NCBI RefSeq assembly: GCF_000023705.1
Contig: NC_012968.1
Location: 1,054,001-1,118,000, forward strand
Origin: Methylotenera mobilis JLW8
Lineage (GTDB): Bacteria > Pseudomonadota > Gammaproteobacteria > Burkholderiales > Methylophilaceae
Reading direction: 5' to 3'
DNA length: 64,000 nucleotides
The translations under genes and the position numbers were made by a program. Below, piece by piece: positions 19,216 to 28,666 of the stretch. The notes below the pieces were generated by a model. It did no database searches. It saw only the letters and a list, made by a program, of their open reading frames with translations, and was not told where the DNA came from. Position 1 is the first letter of the stretch. Every line of letters starts with the position of its first letter.

Positions 19216-20751
19216 ATGTGTGGAATTATAGGGATTGTAGGTAAGAACCCAGTTAATCAGTTGTTGTACGATGGTTTACTAGTGCTTCAGCATAGAGGAC
19301 AGGATGCTGCTGGGATTGTGACCTGTGATGGTAATACCTTCTTTATGCATAAAAATAACGGGTTGGTAAAAGATGTGTTTCAAACCCGCCATATGCGTAG
19401 CCTAGTTGGTAATGCCGGTATTGCACATGTGCGCTACCCAACCGCTGGCTCATCAAATGCGGCTGAAGCGCAGCCGTTTTATGTGAACTCTCCATTTGGT
19501 ATCGTGCTGGGTCATAACGGTAACTTGACCAATTCAGAGCAATTAAAATCCGAGATGTTCCGTCAGGATTTACGCCATATCAATACTAGTTCAGACTCGG
19601 AAGTATTGCTTAACGTGCTGGCGCATGAAATTGAAAAAACATCACGTAACGCAGTGTTGAACACTGATATGGCATTCGATGCGGTAGCTGGCGTGCACAA
19701 GCGCTGTAAAGGTGCATATGCCGTGGTGGCGATGATCGCTAATTTTGGTTTGCTTGCGTTCCGCGATCCGAACGGTATTCGTCCGTTAGTAATCGGTAAG
19801 AGCGAAACAGATAAAGGCACCGAGTACATGGTGGCTTCTGAAAGCGTGGCTTTGGATGTATTAGGTTTCGAATTTTTGCGCGATGTAGAGCCAGGTGAAG
19901 CAGTATTTATTGATTTGGAAGGTAACTTCTACTCACGCCAATGTTCTGATGAAGCAAAATTAAACCCATGTATTTTTGAGTATGTGTACCTAGCTCGTCC
20001 AGATTCAGTGATTGATGGCGTGTCTGTGTATCAAACCCGTTTGGATATGGGCAAAAGCCTAGCAGAGAAAATCAAGCGTGAATGGGCTGATAAGAAGATT
20101 GATGTGGTCATTCCAATTCCTGATACTAGCCGTCCTAGCGCGCTGCAAGTTGGTTTAGCCTTGGGTTTGGATTACCGTGAAGGCTTTATCAAAAACCGTT
20201 ACATTGGCCGCACCTTTATTATGCCGGGTCAGGCGCTACGTAAAAAATCAGTACGCCAAAAACTAAACCCGATTGGTATTGAGTTTAAAGGCAAAAATGT
20301 TTTGCTGGTAGATGACTCTATCGTACGCGGTACCACCTCACAACAAATTGTGCAGATGGCACGTGACGCTGGTGCAACCAAAGTGTACTTTGCTTCAGCC
20401 GCGCCTCCGGTACGTTTCCCTAACGTATACGGCATTGATATGCCTAGCCGTGATGAGTTATTAGCTACAGGTCGCACCGATGAAGAAATCTGTAAAGAAA
20501 TTGGTGCGGATGCGCTTATCTATCAAGATCTTGATGCGCTAGTTGAGGATATCAAGTTAAGCAATCCAAAAATCAAAGCGTTTGATTGCTCATGTTTTGA
20601 TGGTAAATATGTGACTGGCGATATCAGTGAAGCGTATTTATCAAAAATCGAATCTGCACGTGGTGATGGCCAGAAAAATGCTAAACCGGCAAATTCAAGC
20701 ACGCAATTAGATTTGAATTTAATCAACGCGCATGCGCTTGAGGTAGACTGA
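19216..20751 (+). CDS. purF: Amidophosphoribosyltransferase
   Basis: PurF makes 5-phosphoribosylamine from PRPP and glutamine, the first committed purine step. The Ntn-hydrolase nucleophile is Cys2 (MCGIIGIVG), exposed after Met removal with no propeptide. The PRPP-binding loop is [15 protein letters not shown] near residues 361-375. The 511 residues are normal. Hairpin 20758-20778 lies just after the stop, then the promoter and riboswitch of metZ. Confidence 0.97.
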   Translation: MCGIIGIVGKNPVNQLLYDGLLVLQHRGQDAAGIVTCDGNTFFMHKNNGLVKDVFQTRHMRSLVGNAGIAHVRYPTAGSSNAAEAQPFYVNSPFGIVLGHNGNLTNSEQLKSEMFRQDLRHINTSSDSEVLLNVLAHEIEKTSRNAVLNTDMAFDAVAGVHKRCKGAYAVVAMIANFGLLAFRDPNGIRPLVIGKSETDKGTEYMVASESVALDVLGFEFLRDVEPGEAVFIDLEGNFYSRQCSDEAKLNPCIFEYVYLARPDSVIDGVSVYQTRLDMGKSLAEKIKREWADKKIDVVIPIPDTSRPSALQVGLALGLDYREGFIKNRYIGRTFIMPGQALRKKSVRQKLNPIGIEFKGKNVLLVDDSIVRGTTSQQIVQMARDAGATKVYFASAAPPVRFPNVYGIDMPSRDELLATGRTDEEICKEIGADALIYQDLDALVEDIKLSNPKIKAFDCSCFDGKYVTGDISEAYLSKIESARGDGQKNAKPANSSTQLDLNLINAHALEVD

Positions 20752-20757
20752 AGTGTT

Positions 20758-20778
20758 GCCTAGTCTGGGGTACTAGGC
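20758..20778 (+). other. Hairpin after purF
   Basis: GCCTAGT (20758-20764) pairs with ACTAGGC (20772-20778) around a 7-nt loop, six bases after the purF stop. Only a weak T content follows, so it is a possible weak terminator or 3'-end hairpin. Confidence 0.4.
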
Positions 20779-20816
20779 TAGGTTACTTGGAATGCATGTT
20801 TGCTCAGGTTTAACGC

Positions 20817-20845
20817 TTGACTGGGTTTGAACTTAGGGCTAACAT
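20817..20845 (+). promoter_or_regulatory. Predicted sigma70 promoter for the metZ leader
   Basis: TTGACT (20817-20822), a 17-nt spacer and TAACAT (20840-20845) form a good sigma70 promoter. Transcription would begin near 20851-20852, at the 5' edge of riboswitch stem P1. That coincidence supports both calls. Confidence 0.6.
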
Positions 20846-20850
20846 GAAAT

Positions 20851-20928
20851 TGCGCTGATTTGAGTTTGCCAACATTAATCAAGGCCACACTCAGCTTGCG
20901 GGCGCGTTATAAACACAGCTAAAGCGAG
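20851..20928 (+). promoter_or_regulatory. SAM-II (SAM-alpha) riboswitch aptamer upstream of metZ
   Basis: P1 pairs TGCGC (20851-20855) with GCGCG (20902-20906). After the P1 5' strand comes the conserved GATTTG (20857-20862). After the 3' strand come TTATAAACA (20907-20915) and GCTAAA (20918-20923), in the order known for SAM-II. The pseudoknot helix pairs CTTGC (20895-20899) with GCGAG (20924-20928). Loop L1 carries an extra hairpin (GAGT and GCC in 20862-20870 with GGC and ACTC in 20883-20892). The element lies 105 nt before metZ, the gene class this riboswitch controls. The consensus is recalled from known examples, not searched. Confidence 0.85.
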
Positions 20929-20937
20929 TACACAAAG

Positions 20938-20973
20938 AACCCGTTTTAGCGCAATGCTTAAGCGGGTTTTTTT
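20938..20973 (+). terminator. Riboswitch-controlled intrinsic terminator in the metZ leader
   Basis: AACCCGTTTTAGC (20938-20950) pairs with GCTTAAGCGGGTT (20956-20968) with one G-U pair, one T-T mismatch and a five-base loop; a T-run follows. It starts 10 nt after the SAM-II aptamer and ends about 60 nt before metZ. Bases 20946-20953 or beyond are complementary to the P1 5' strand (20851-20858), giving a mutually exclusive antiterminator. Confidence 0.85.
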
Positions 20974-21032
20974 ATGGCGCAAAAAAATGGCGTTGACTAA
21001 AAGTAGCTGTAATCAAGAATTTAGAGGTAATG

Positions 21033-22223
21033 ATGAATAATAATTTACAATTTCACCCAGAAACACTTAGTGTGCGTGCCGGTAGCGAATCAACGCCATA
21101 TGGAGAGAACTCCGAAGCGATGTTCTTGAACTCTAGCTTTAGGTTTGAAAGTGCAGCGCAAGCAGCTGCTCGATTTGGTGGTACAGAACCCGGCAATATC
21201 TATTCACGCTTCACCAACCCTACCGTCACTATGTTTCAGAACAAGTTGGCGGCCTTAGAGGGCGCAGAGCAGTGCGTGGCAACTTCTAGCGGTATGTCTG
21301 CCATTCTGGCGTGCGTCATGGGCTTATGCTCTGCAGGCGATCACATTGTGGCTTCACGCAGCATTTTTGGTACTAGTGTGCAGTTGTTTGGCAATATCCT
21401 GAAACGGTGGGGTCTGGATGTTACCTTCGTGTCGCTCACAGATGCGAGCGAGTGGCAAGCAGCAGCTACGGCCAAAACCAAGCTGTTTTTTGTGGAAACA
21501 CCTTCTAACCCGTTAACTGAAGTATGCGATATACGTTTGTTGGCTGATATAGCGCATCAGGCTGGCGCACATCTAGTGGTAGATAATTGCTTTTGCACGC
21601 CAGCGATACAGCGCCCATTAGCATTGGGTGCTGATATCGTGATTCACTCAGCCACTAAATATATCGATGGGCAGGGTAGGTGCTTGGGTGGTGCGGTGTT
21701 GGGCTCTAAGGTCTTGATGGAGCCGGTATACGCTTTCTTGCGTACGGCAGGTGTGACCATGAGTGCGTTTAATGCCTGGGTGTTTTTAAAGGGCTTAGAG
21801 ACATTGCATGTGCGCATGGAGGCGCATGCTAGAAATGCTTTGGCATTAGCAACCTGGTTGGAATCGCAGCCGCAGGTGAGCCGTGTGCATTACCCAGGGC
21901 TGAAGTCTCACCCACAGCATGCGCTCGCCATGAGTCAGCAGTTGAGTGGCGCTGGGATTGTGACCTTTGAAGTGAAGTCAAGTGCAGGTAAAACGGCACA
22001 AGAGTCCGCATGGGCTTTAATTGATTCTACCCAATTAATCTCCATTACTGCGAACTTGGGTGATGCGAAAAGTACCATTACGCATCCGGCAACCACCACA
22101 CATAGCCGTGTAACCGCAGAGGCACGTGCAGCTGCTGGCATTAGTGATGGTTTGGTGCGTATCGCAGTGGGGCTTGAGCATATTGAGGATTTAAAAGCAG
22201 ATTTGGCGCTATTAACGCGCTAA
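21033..22223 (+). CDS. metZ: O-succinylhomoserine sulfhydrylase
   Basis: MetZ makes homocysteine directly from an O-acylhomoserine and sulfide with PLP, bypassing cystathionine. It is a Cys/Met-metabolism PLP enzyme. SVRAGSESTPYGENSEAMFL is the MetZ-type N-terminus, and YSRFTNPTVTMFQNKLAALEG and the PLP lysine in HSATKYIDGQGR (near residue 209) are clear. The 396-residue length fits. ATG 21033 is preferred to the adjacent ATG 21030 because GAGG at 21024-21027 is then 5 nt away. Expression should fall when SAM is plentiful, through the upstream SAM-II riboswitch. Acyl specificity (succinyl versus acetyl) is inferred from the family. Confidence 0.93.
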   Translation: MNNNLQFHPETLSVRAGSESTPYGENSEAMFLNSSFRFESAAQAAARFGGTEPGNIYSRFTNPTVTMFQNKLAALEGAEQCVATSSGMSAILACVMGLCSAGDHIVASRSIFGTSVQLFGNILKRWGLDVTFVSLTDASEWQAAATAKTKLFFVETPSNPLTEVCDIRLLADIAHQAGAHLVVDNCFCTPAIQRPLALGADIVIHSATKYIDGQGRCLGGAVLGSKVLMEPVYAFLRTAGVTMSAFNAWVFLKGLETLHVRMEAHARNALALATWLESQPQVSRVHYPGLKSHPQHALAMSQQLSGAGIVTFEVKSSAGKTAQESAWALIDSTQLISITANLGDAKSTITHPATTTHSRVTAEARAAAGISDGLVRIAVGLEHIEDLKADLALLTR

Positions 22224-22272
22224 ATGCTGGCCAGTTTGATGTACGTCATGAGCAGCAATGTTTAATTGAGTT

Positions 22273-22303
22273 AAAAAGACAACCTTAGGGTTGTCTTTTT
22301 TTT
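22273..22303 (+). terminator. Intrinsic terminator after metZ
   Basis: AAAAAGACAACC pairs with GGTTGTCTTTTT around a TTAG loop and runs into further Ts. This is a textbook rho-independent stop about 50 nt after metZ. Confidence 0.92.
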
Positions 22304-22377
22304 AATTAGCATTCTGCGCATTGTGCTGTGATTAAGTGATGCGCAGTTTTGATTTGTCGTTAAAAGGTTAGCAAAAC

Positions 22378-23151
22378 GTGGCATCAGAATTATTTAATAA
22401 CGGTAAGCACATCTGTGTGAAATTCAGTGACCTGTCAGACACTGATTCATCGGATGAAGCAGTGCAATCCAACCAGTTTTTGATTGTTAATGACGGTCAT
22501 GGCGCGCTGATTGACCCCGGCGGTAATATGACCTATAGCGCGCTGGTCATGGGGATGGGTAAATATTTTCACTTTCGCAAGCTGGATTATATTTTAGCCT
22601 CGCATCAGGATCCGGATATCGTTGCATCCATCAATAAATGGCTGGTCGGCACTGAATGTAAGGTGCTTGCGCCCGCAATTTGGGAGCGCTTTTTGCCGCA
22701 CTTTTGCAGTGTGGGTAATACCAAAAACCGCATTATCGGCATTCCTGATCGCGGGGTGAATATCACCTTGGGTAGCGCCACCATCAAGGCGATACCTGCA
22801 CACTTTCTTCACTCCGAAGGCAATTTTCAGTTTTACGATGTGACCAGCAAGATTCTGTTTTCTGGCGATTTAGGCGCGTCACTGGTACACCATGACCTTG
22901 CCGTTGAACCGGTTACTGATTTTGATGCACATTTACCTACTATGTTGCCGTTTCACCGCCGCTATATGACATCCAACAAAGCTTGTCGCCTGTGGGCTGC
23001 CATGGTGCGTAATTTGGAGATCGAGTCTATAGTGCCGCAACATGGCCGCTCCTTTGTGGGCAAGGCCATGGTCAATCAGTTTATTGATTGGGTTGATAAT
23101 CTACAGTGCGGGATAGATTTGATGACGCAAGAGAACTATTGTGTGCCTTAG
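22378..23151 (+). CDS. ODP-type (flavodiiron-like) metallo-beta-lactamase-fold protein
   Basis: The 257 residues match the oxygen-binding diiron protein (ODP) branch of the flavodiiron family, with no flavodoxin domain. Candidate metal ligands are H76, D78 and D80 in SHQDPDI, H145 (or H142) in AHFLHSEGNF, D164 in SGDLGAS and H222 in PQHGRSF. Asp at 78 takes the place of the usual glutamate and Ile 81 that of the next histidine. Known ODPs bind O2 in chemotaxis or oxygen sensing; others are O2/NO reductases. The start is GTG 22378, with AAAGG about 14 nt upstream, so it may be weakly translated. The gene is flanked by terminators/spacers, not in an operon. The function is inferred. Confidence 0.75.
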   Translation: MASELFNNGKHICVKFSDLSDTDSSDEAVQSNQFLIVNDGHGALIDPGGNMTYSALVMGMGKYFHFRKLDYILASHQDPDIVASINKWLVGTECKVLAPAIWERFLPHFCSVGNTKNRIIGIPDRGVNITLGSATIKAIPAHFLHSEGNFQFYDVTSKILFSGDLGASLVHHDLAVEPVTDFDAHLPTMLPFHRRYMTSNKACRLWAAMVRNLEIESIVPQHGRSFVGKAMVNQFIDWVDNLQCGIDLMTQENYCVP

Positions 23152-23572
23152 AACGTGCCTCAAGGCGTGCATTGCTTTGCGCAGCAGGCTATATCGTCAT
23201 TTATGATATGAAATTTATCACATAAGCTGTATGTCCTAGCGTTTAGATTGGCAGTAAATATCTTACTGTTGTGCATGCTTCAGTTGCTCGTAAGTTTTAC
23301 CCGTTAGCAAGTGGTGACGGCTATAAAAGTTACTTAAACATCATTAGGTGAGCAAGGCACTGCATGCAGGTATTTTGGGCGGTCTGCTACGCTGTTCTAT
23401 ATAGGCAAGGCACAATGTTTCTGTGTTTGCCGTTTTATTCGCTCTGCACAATATTTACCCCTCATTTTCAGGCTTGAAAAACTATGTTAAAAGTATGGTT
23501 ACAAGCGTTATTTTGCGCGCTAATCATGCTAAAATTTGCCTCGTATAAAAACCATTATAAGACAGTAAAAAT
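23152..23572. other. 421-bp spacer upstream of gyrA
   Basis: No ORF, tRNA or clear terminator is seen. The spacer contains the palindrome CTGCATGCAG near 23362, a short direct repeat GCAAGGCAC (two copies about 50 bp apart) and AT-rich sequence close to gyrA. A gyrA promoter must lie here, but I could not place a convincing -35/-10 pair. Confidence 0.5.
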
Positions 23573-26161
23573 ATGGATCAATTCGCTAAAGAAACCCTCC
23601 CCATCAGTCTAGAAGATGAAATGCGCCGCTCTTACCTTGATTACGCAATGAGCGTAATCGTTGGTCGTGCGTTACCTGATGTTCGGGATGGTTTGAAGCC
23701 TGTGCATAGACGCGTTCTGTATGCGATGCATGAACTGTCTAACGATTACAATAAACCATACAAAAAATCAGCACGTATCGTTGGTGATGTTATCGGTAAG
23801 TATCACCCTCATGGCGATACTGCGGTTTATGACACCATCGTTCGTATGGCGCAGGATTTCTCATTGCGCTACATGCTGGTGGATGGTCAGGGTAACTTTG
23901 GTTCAGTGGATGGCGATAACGCGGCAGCGATGCGTTATACGGAAATCCGTATGGCTAAAATTGCACACGAGCTGTTAGCCGATATTGACAAAGAAACCGT
24001 AGATTTTGGCCCTAACTATGATGGTTCTGAGCATGAGCCATTAATCATGCCAGCTCGAATTCCTAACCTGCTGATTAACGGCAGTTCGGGTATTGCGGTA
24101 GGTATGGCCACCAACATTCCGCCACACAATCTGAACGAAGTATTAGATGCCTGTTTTTCACTGCTTAAAAATCCGGAGACAACAGTCGAGGAGTTAATTG
24201 AGCTGGTACCTGCGCCGGACTTCCCAACTGCGGGCATTATTTACGGCACTGTGGGTGTTAAAGAGGGCTATCGCACAGGTCGTGGCCGTGTGGTGATGCG
24301 TGGTCGCACCCACTTTGAAGATATGGATAAAGGCGGTCGTCAATCCATCATCATTGATGAACTGCCATACCAAGTGAACAAGAAAACGCTGATTGAGAAA
24401 ATCGCGGAGCTTGTAAACGAGAAAAAAATCGAAGGCATTTCTGATTTGCGTGACGAGTCTGATAAATCAGGCATGCGCGTGGTGATTGAGCTGAAACGTG
24501 GCGAGATTCCAGATGTTGTGTTGAATAATCTGTATAAACAGACTCAGCTGCAAGACACGTTTGGTATGAATATGGTGGCCTTGCTGGATGGTCAGCCGCG
24601 CTTGCTGAACCTGAAGCAGATGTTAGAAGCGTTTTTACGCCACCGTCGTGAGGTTGTGACACGTAGAACTGTGTTCGAGTTGCGTAAAGCACGCGAGCGC
24701 GGCCATGTGCTGGAAGGTCTAGCTGTTGCATTGGCTAACGTAGACGAAATGATTGCCATCATTAAAGCTGCGCCAACACCACCAGAAGCCAAAAAAGACT
24801 TGATGGCTAAATCTTGGCAGTCACCAGTAGTGGAAGAGATGTTGAAACGTGCTGCGATGGAAGCTGCACGCCCAGAAGGCTTGGCTGTGAATTTTGGCTT
24901 GACGCCTAACGGCTACAAATTAAGCGATGTACAAGCGCAGGAAATTCTGCAAATGCGTCTGCAACGCTTGACTGGTCTAGAACAAGATAAAATCGTTAAC
25001 GAATACAAAGAAGTCATGGATGTGATTGCAGACTTGCTGGATATTCTAGCAACAGCTGCCCGCGTGACTGCGATTATTACAGATGAGTTGACTGAGATCA
25101 GAAGGCAGTTTGGTGATAAGCGCCGCAGTGAAATCGTTGAAAATGCGCAAGATTTATCTCTAGAGGATTTAATCGCACCACAAGATGTCGTGGTGACCTT
25201 GTCACACACTGGTTACATTAAATCTCAGCCTTTAGATGAGTATCGTGCACAAAAACGCGGTGGACGTGGTAAGCAGGCTGCTGCAACAAAAGAAGATGAC
25301 TTTATCGATAAAATGTTCGTAGCGAACACGCACGATTACATTTTATGCTTCTCAAACCGTGGTCGAGTTTACTGGCTTAAAGTGTATGAGGTACCACAAG
25401 GCAGCCGTACTAGCCGTGGTAAGCCTATTGTTAACTTATTCCCGCTGGAAGAAAACGAAAAAATCAACGCGATTCTGTCTGTGAAGAGCTTTGATGAAAA
25501 TCACTTTATTTTCATGGCAACATCACTAGGTACTGTGAAGAAAACAGCTTTGACCGAATTTGCTAACCCACGTAGATCCGGCATTATTGCGATTAACCTG
25601 GATGAAGGCGATTACCTGATCGGCGCTGAAATCACTAACGGCAGTAATGATGTGGTGCTGGTTTCTAACGGCGGTAAAGCCGTATGGTTTGATGAAGATG
25701 AAGTACGCCAAATGGGCCGCGCAACTCGTGGCGTACGTGGCATGAAGCTTGCCGAAGACCAGCAAGTTCTATCGCTACTGATTGCATCTAATGATCAGCA
25801 AACGGTAATGGTGGCAACTGAAAACGGCTATGGTAAACGTACCGTACTGGCAGATTTCCGTCGTTCAGGCCGTGGTACCCAAGGTGTAAAAGCGATTGCA
25901 GTTAGCGAGCGTAACGGTCTGGTGGTGGCAGCCAAGTTGGTGAGCGATGAAGATGAAATTATGCTGATTACCACAGGTGGCGTATTGATTCGCACACGTG
26001 TCAGCGAGATTCGTGAGCTAGGCCGCGCAACGCAAGGTGTTACCCTGATTAATCTAGGTGAGGGTGAAAAACTCTCAGGCATCGAAAAAATTGTAGAAAC
26101 CGATGACGAAGAAGATGGTGAAACCGAAGCTGATAACGAAGTTGGTGGTGAAATCGAATAG
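23573..26161 (+). CDS. gyrA: DNA gyrase subunit A
   Basis: GyrA is the breakage-reunion subunit of DNA gyrase, which introduces negative supercoils. Tyr122 in [10 protein letters not shown] is the catalytic residue, numbered as in E. coli. The quinolone-resistance segment reads [10 protein letters not shown], with Thr83 and Asp87; Thr at 83 is natural in several genera and is not proof of resistance. The C-terminal beta-pinwheel has a GyrA-box-like QKRGGRGK, and the tail is acidic. The 862 residues are normal. serC follows 90 nt downstream, as in pseudomonads. Confidence 0.97.
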   Translation: MDQFAKETLPISLEDEMRRSYLDYAMSVIVGRALPDVRDGLKPVHRRVLYAMHELSNDYNKPYKKSARIVGDVIGKYHPHGDTAVYDTIVRMAQDFSLRYMLVDGQGNFGSVDGDNAAAMRYTEIRMAKIAHELLADIDKETVDFGPNYDGSEHEPLIMPARIPNLLINGSSGIAVGMATNIPPHNLNEVLDACFSLLKNPETTVEELIELVPAPDFPTAGIIYGTVGVKEGYRTGRGRVVMRGRTHFEDMDKGGRQSIIIDELPYQVNKKTLIEKIAELVNEKKIEGISDLRDESDKSGMRVVIELKRGEIPDVVLNNLYKQTQLQDTFGMNMVALLDGQPRLLNLKQMLEAFLRHRREVVTRRTVFELRKARERGHVLEGLAVALANVDEMIAIIKAAPTPPEAKKDLMAKSWQSPVVEEMLKRAAMEAARPEGLAVNFGLTPNGYKLSDVQAQEILQMRLQRLTGLEQDKIVNEYKEVMDVIADLLDILATAARVTAIITDELTEIRRQFGDKRRSEIVENAQDLSLEDLIAPQDVVVTLSHTGYIKSQPLDEYRAQKRGGRGKQAAATKEDDFIDKMFVANTHDYILCFSNRGRVYWLKVYEVPQGSRTSRGKPIVNLFPLEENEKINAILSVKSFDENHFIFMATSLGTVKKTALTEFANPRRSGIIAINLDEGDYLIGAEITNGSNDVVLVSNGGKAVWFDEDEVRQMGRATRGVRGMKLAEDQQVLSLLIASNDQQTVMVATENGYGKRTVLADFRRSGRGTQGVKAIAVSERNGLVVAAKLVSDEDEIMLITTGGVLIRTRVSEIRELGRATQGVTLINLGEGEKLSGIEKIVETDDEEDGETEADNEVGGEIE

Positions 26162-26251
26162 CGCTTGGGAATTGGCTAGTGTGTACCTAACTTAGCTAAT
26201 TAAATTAATTACTTAATTTTCAATAATATTTTTTGATTTAGAACTTAATTG

Positions 26252-27328
26252 ATGACTACAATTTATAACTTTTCTGCAGGTCCTGCAGTATTACCCAAGC
26301 CGGTTTTAGAGCGTGCTCAAGCCGAAATGCTTGATTGGCATGGTTCAGGCATGAGTGTGATGGAAATGTCACACCGTGGTAAAGAATTTACCAGTATTTT
26401 GGCTAAAACTGAGGCGGATTTACGCAAGCTGCTGGATGTGCCGAACAATTATAAAGTGCTGTTTTTACAGGGTGGTGCCATTGCAGAAAATGCAATCATC
26501 CCGATGAACCTGTTAAACGGTGGTGCGGCAGATTACGTGGTGACCGGCTCATGGTCCAAACGCAGTGTGGAAGACGCTAATGCCTATGGCAAAATCAATG
26601 TGGTCGCTAGTAGCGAAGCTGACGGCTTCACTCATGTGCCTGCGTTTTCAACTTGGAAGCTCAATAAAGACGCAGCTTATTTACATATCTGTACCAATGA
26701 AACCATCAATGGCGTAGAGTTTGATGGCCTACCAGATGCCGGTGATGTACCGATTGTGGCAGATATGTCATCACATATCCTGTCACGCCCGATTGATGTG
26801 AGCAAGTATGGTGTGATTTACGGTGGCGCACAAAAAAACATAGGCCCGGCCGGACTGTGTATTGTGATTGTGCGTGAAGATTTATTAGACCGCGCATCAC
26901 CGTTAACACCAGCCGTGTTTAACTGGAAAACTCAGTCTGAAAATCAATCGATGATTAACACACCACCAACCTATGGCATTTACATTGCAGGTTTAGTGTT
27001 TGAGTGGTTGTTAGAGCAGGGCGGTGTAAGCGCAATTGAGCAGGTGAATATTCAAAAAGCTAATTTGCTTTATGACTACATTGATAGCACTGATTTTTAT
27101 ATCAATAACATCGCACTGCATAATCGCTCACGCATGAATATTCCATTTTTCTTGGCGGATGAATCATTAAATGATGCCTTCTTGAAGGGTGCAGAGGCGA
27201 AAGGTTTGCTACAGCTAAAAGGGCACCGGATGGTGGGCGGTATGCGCGCCTCAATTTATAATGCAATGCCAATTGAGGGTGTGCAGGCATTGGTAAGCTA
27301 TATGCAGGAATTTGAAAAAGCGCACTAA
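26252..27328 (+). CDS. serC: Phosphoserine aminotransferase
   Basis: SerC makes 3-phosphoserine from 3-phosphohydroxypyruvate and glutamate with PLP, and also serves pyridoxine synthesis. [22 protein letters not shown] and the PLP-lysine segment [13 protein letters not shown] match the family. ATG 26252 is used; a TTG codon directly before it also reads in frame. The protein has 358 residues. pheA begins 2 nt after the stop, so the two are tightly coupled. In serine-cycle methylotrophs serine enzymes are central, but this segment shows no serine-cycle genes. Confidence 0.96.
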   Translation: MTTIYNFSAGPAVLPKPVLERAQAEMLDWHGSGMSVMEMSHRGKEFTSILAKTEADLRKLLDVPNNYKVLFLQGGAIAENAIIPMNLLNGGAADYVVTGSWSKRSVEDANAYGKINVVASSEADGFTHVPAFSTWKLNKDAAYLHICTNETINGVEFDGLPDAGDVPIVADMSSHILSRPIDVSKYGVIYGGAQKNIGPAGLCIVIVREDLLDRASPLTPAVFNWKTQSENQSMINTPPTYGIYIAGLVFEWLLEQGGVSAIEQVNIQKANLLYDYIDSTDFYINNIALHNRSRMNIPFFLADESLNDAFLKGAEAKGLLQLKGHRMVGGMRASIYNAMPIEGVQALVSYMQEFEKAH

Positions 27329-27330
27329 AT

Positions 27331-28428
27331 ATGTCTAAAGAACAATTATCCAGCCTGCTAAAGCAACATCGTGATCAAATTGATGCAATTGATGAACAGA
27401 TACTGAAACTTGCCAACGCGCGTGCAAATCACGCGCGCCATATTGGTGAGCTTAAAGATGATGGTGTGATTTACCGTCCTGAACGCGAGGCACAGGTTTT
27501 AAGACGCCTAATGGAGCTGAACGATGGGCCGCTACCAGCTGAATCTGTCACCAACATTTTTCGTAGCATCATGTCGAATTGCCGTGCGCTAGAAAAAGAG
27601 CTTACTGTCGCTTTTTTAGGTCCACTTGGTACTTACAGTGAAGAGGCTGCACTCAAGCAGTTTGGTGAAGGTAAGCATGCGGTTGTTTGCGGCTCTATTG
27701 ATGAGGTGTTCCGTACCGTAGAGTCTGGCCAGGCTGATTATGGCGTGGTGCCGGTAGAAAACTCAAACGAAGGTGCGGTTGGTTTAACCTTAGATTTGTT
27801 GTTAAGTAGCCCACTTAAAATTTGCGGTGAAGTTACTATTCCTATTCATCACTGTTTACTGTCAAAGCAGACTGATCTACAGCAAATATCGCATGTGTTT
27901 TCGCATTCGCAGTCTTTAGCGCAGTGCCATGAGTGGCTAAATAAAATGCTGCCAAGAGCCGAGCGTGAGCCGGTCACCAGCAATGCACGTGCAGCACAGA
28001 TGATTCATGATTTGATTGCGGCAGATGGTACTTTTGCGGCAGCGATTGCGAGCAAACGAGCGGCTGAACTGTTCAATTTAAATATTCTTGCCGAAAATAT
28101 TGAAGATGACCCTAAAAACACTACACGATTTTTAGTATTGTCTGCGCATGATGTAGCGCCATCTGGTGAGGATAAAACCTCTTTTGTCACCGCGACCAAA
28201 AATCAGCCAGGGGCGATTTTAGGACTATTAGAGCCATTGGCTAAGCATAATGTCAGCATGACCAAACTGGAGTCCAGACCAGCTAAAGGCGGCATGTGGG
28301 AGTATGTATTCTATGTGGATATCGAAGGGCATGTGCAAGATGCCAATGTCGCTTCAGCGCTAGAAGAAGTCACGGCCAAGGCCTCTTATCTTAAGTTATT
28401 AGGCTCTTACCCGCAGGCAGTGGTTTAG
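27331..28428 (+). CDS. pheA: Bifunctional chorismate mutase/prephenate dehydratase
   Basis: The N-terminal chorismate mutase (AroQ-type helices, residues about 8-90: IDAIDEQILKLANARA, YRPEREAQVLRRL) is fused to prephenate dehydratase (about 93-270: FLGPLGTYSEEAALKQFG, and NTTRFLVL near its end) and an ACT domain (about 285-360: KTSFVTATKNQPGAI, LTKLESRPAKGGMWEY-type). It makes phenylpyruvate and should be feedback-inhibited by phenylalanine through the ACT motif ESRP. It starts two bases after serC. The 365 residues match the P-protein length. Confidence 0.96.
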   Translation: MSKEQLSSLLKQHRDQIDAIDEQILKLANARANHARHIGELKDDGVIYRPEREAQVLRRLMELNDGPLPAESVTNIFRSIMSNCRALEKELTVAFLGPLGTYSEEAALKQFGEGKHAVVCGSIDEVFRTVESGQADYGVVPVENSNEGAVGLTLDLLLSSPLKICGEVTIPIHHCLLSKQTDLQQISHVFSHSQSLAQCHEWLNKMLPRAEREPVTSNARAAQMIHDLIAADGTFAAAIASKRAAELFNLNILAENIEDDPKNTTRFLVLSAHDVAPSGEDKTSFVTATKNQPGAILGLLEPLAKHNVSMTKLESRPAKGGMWEYVFYVDIEGHVQDANVASALEEVTAKASYLKLLGSYPQAVV

Positions 28429-28666
28429 CTCTGCTTGGCTTAATGGCATTAAATCGCGTGATATTGCGGAGTTTAATGCAAAAATACCTGCATGATGATG
28501 TATTTAGCATGCAGATATTGACTTGCTGTTAATCATTAAACAACAAGTTGCAGGTCATTCTCTGCACTTGTTAACTTGGCAGTTCGTGAATGATCTTTTC
28601 TTGTCTTCTTTGCTTTAACTTTCTATATCCAATCTAAACCTTAACTTAATCTATCTAAATCACATC

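Noticed and set aside
23461-23572. Promoter pair for gyrA (TTGCGC, TAAAAT)
   Set aside because: Spacing between the boxes is wrong (about 11 nt), so no promoter is claimed.
23809-23840. Thr83 in GyrA as a quinolone-resistance mutation
   Set aside because: Thr at position 83 is the natural residue in several genera (for example Pseudomonas) and Asp87 is intact, so no resistance claim is made.
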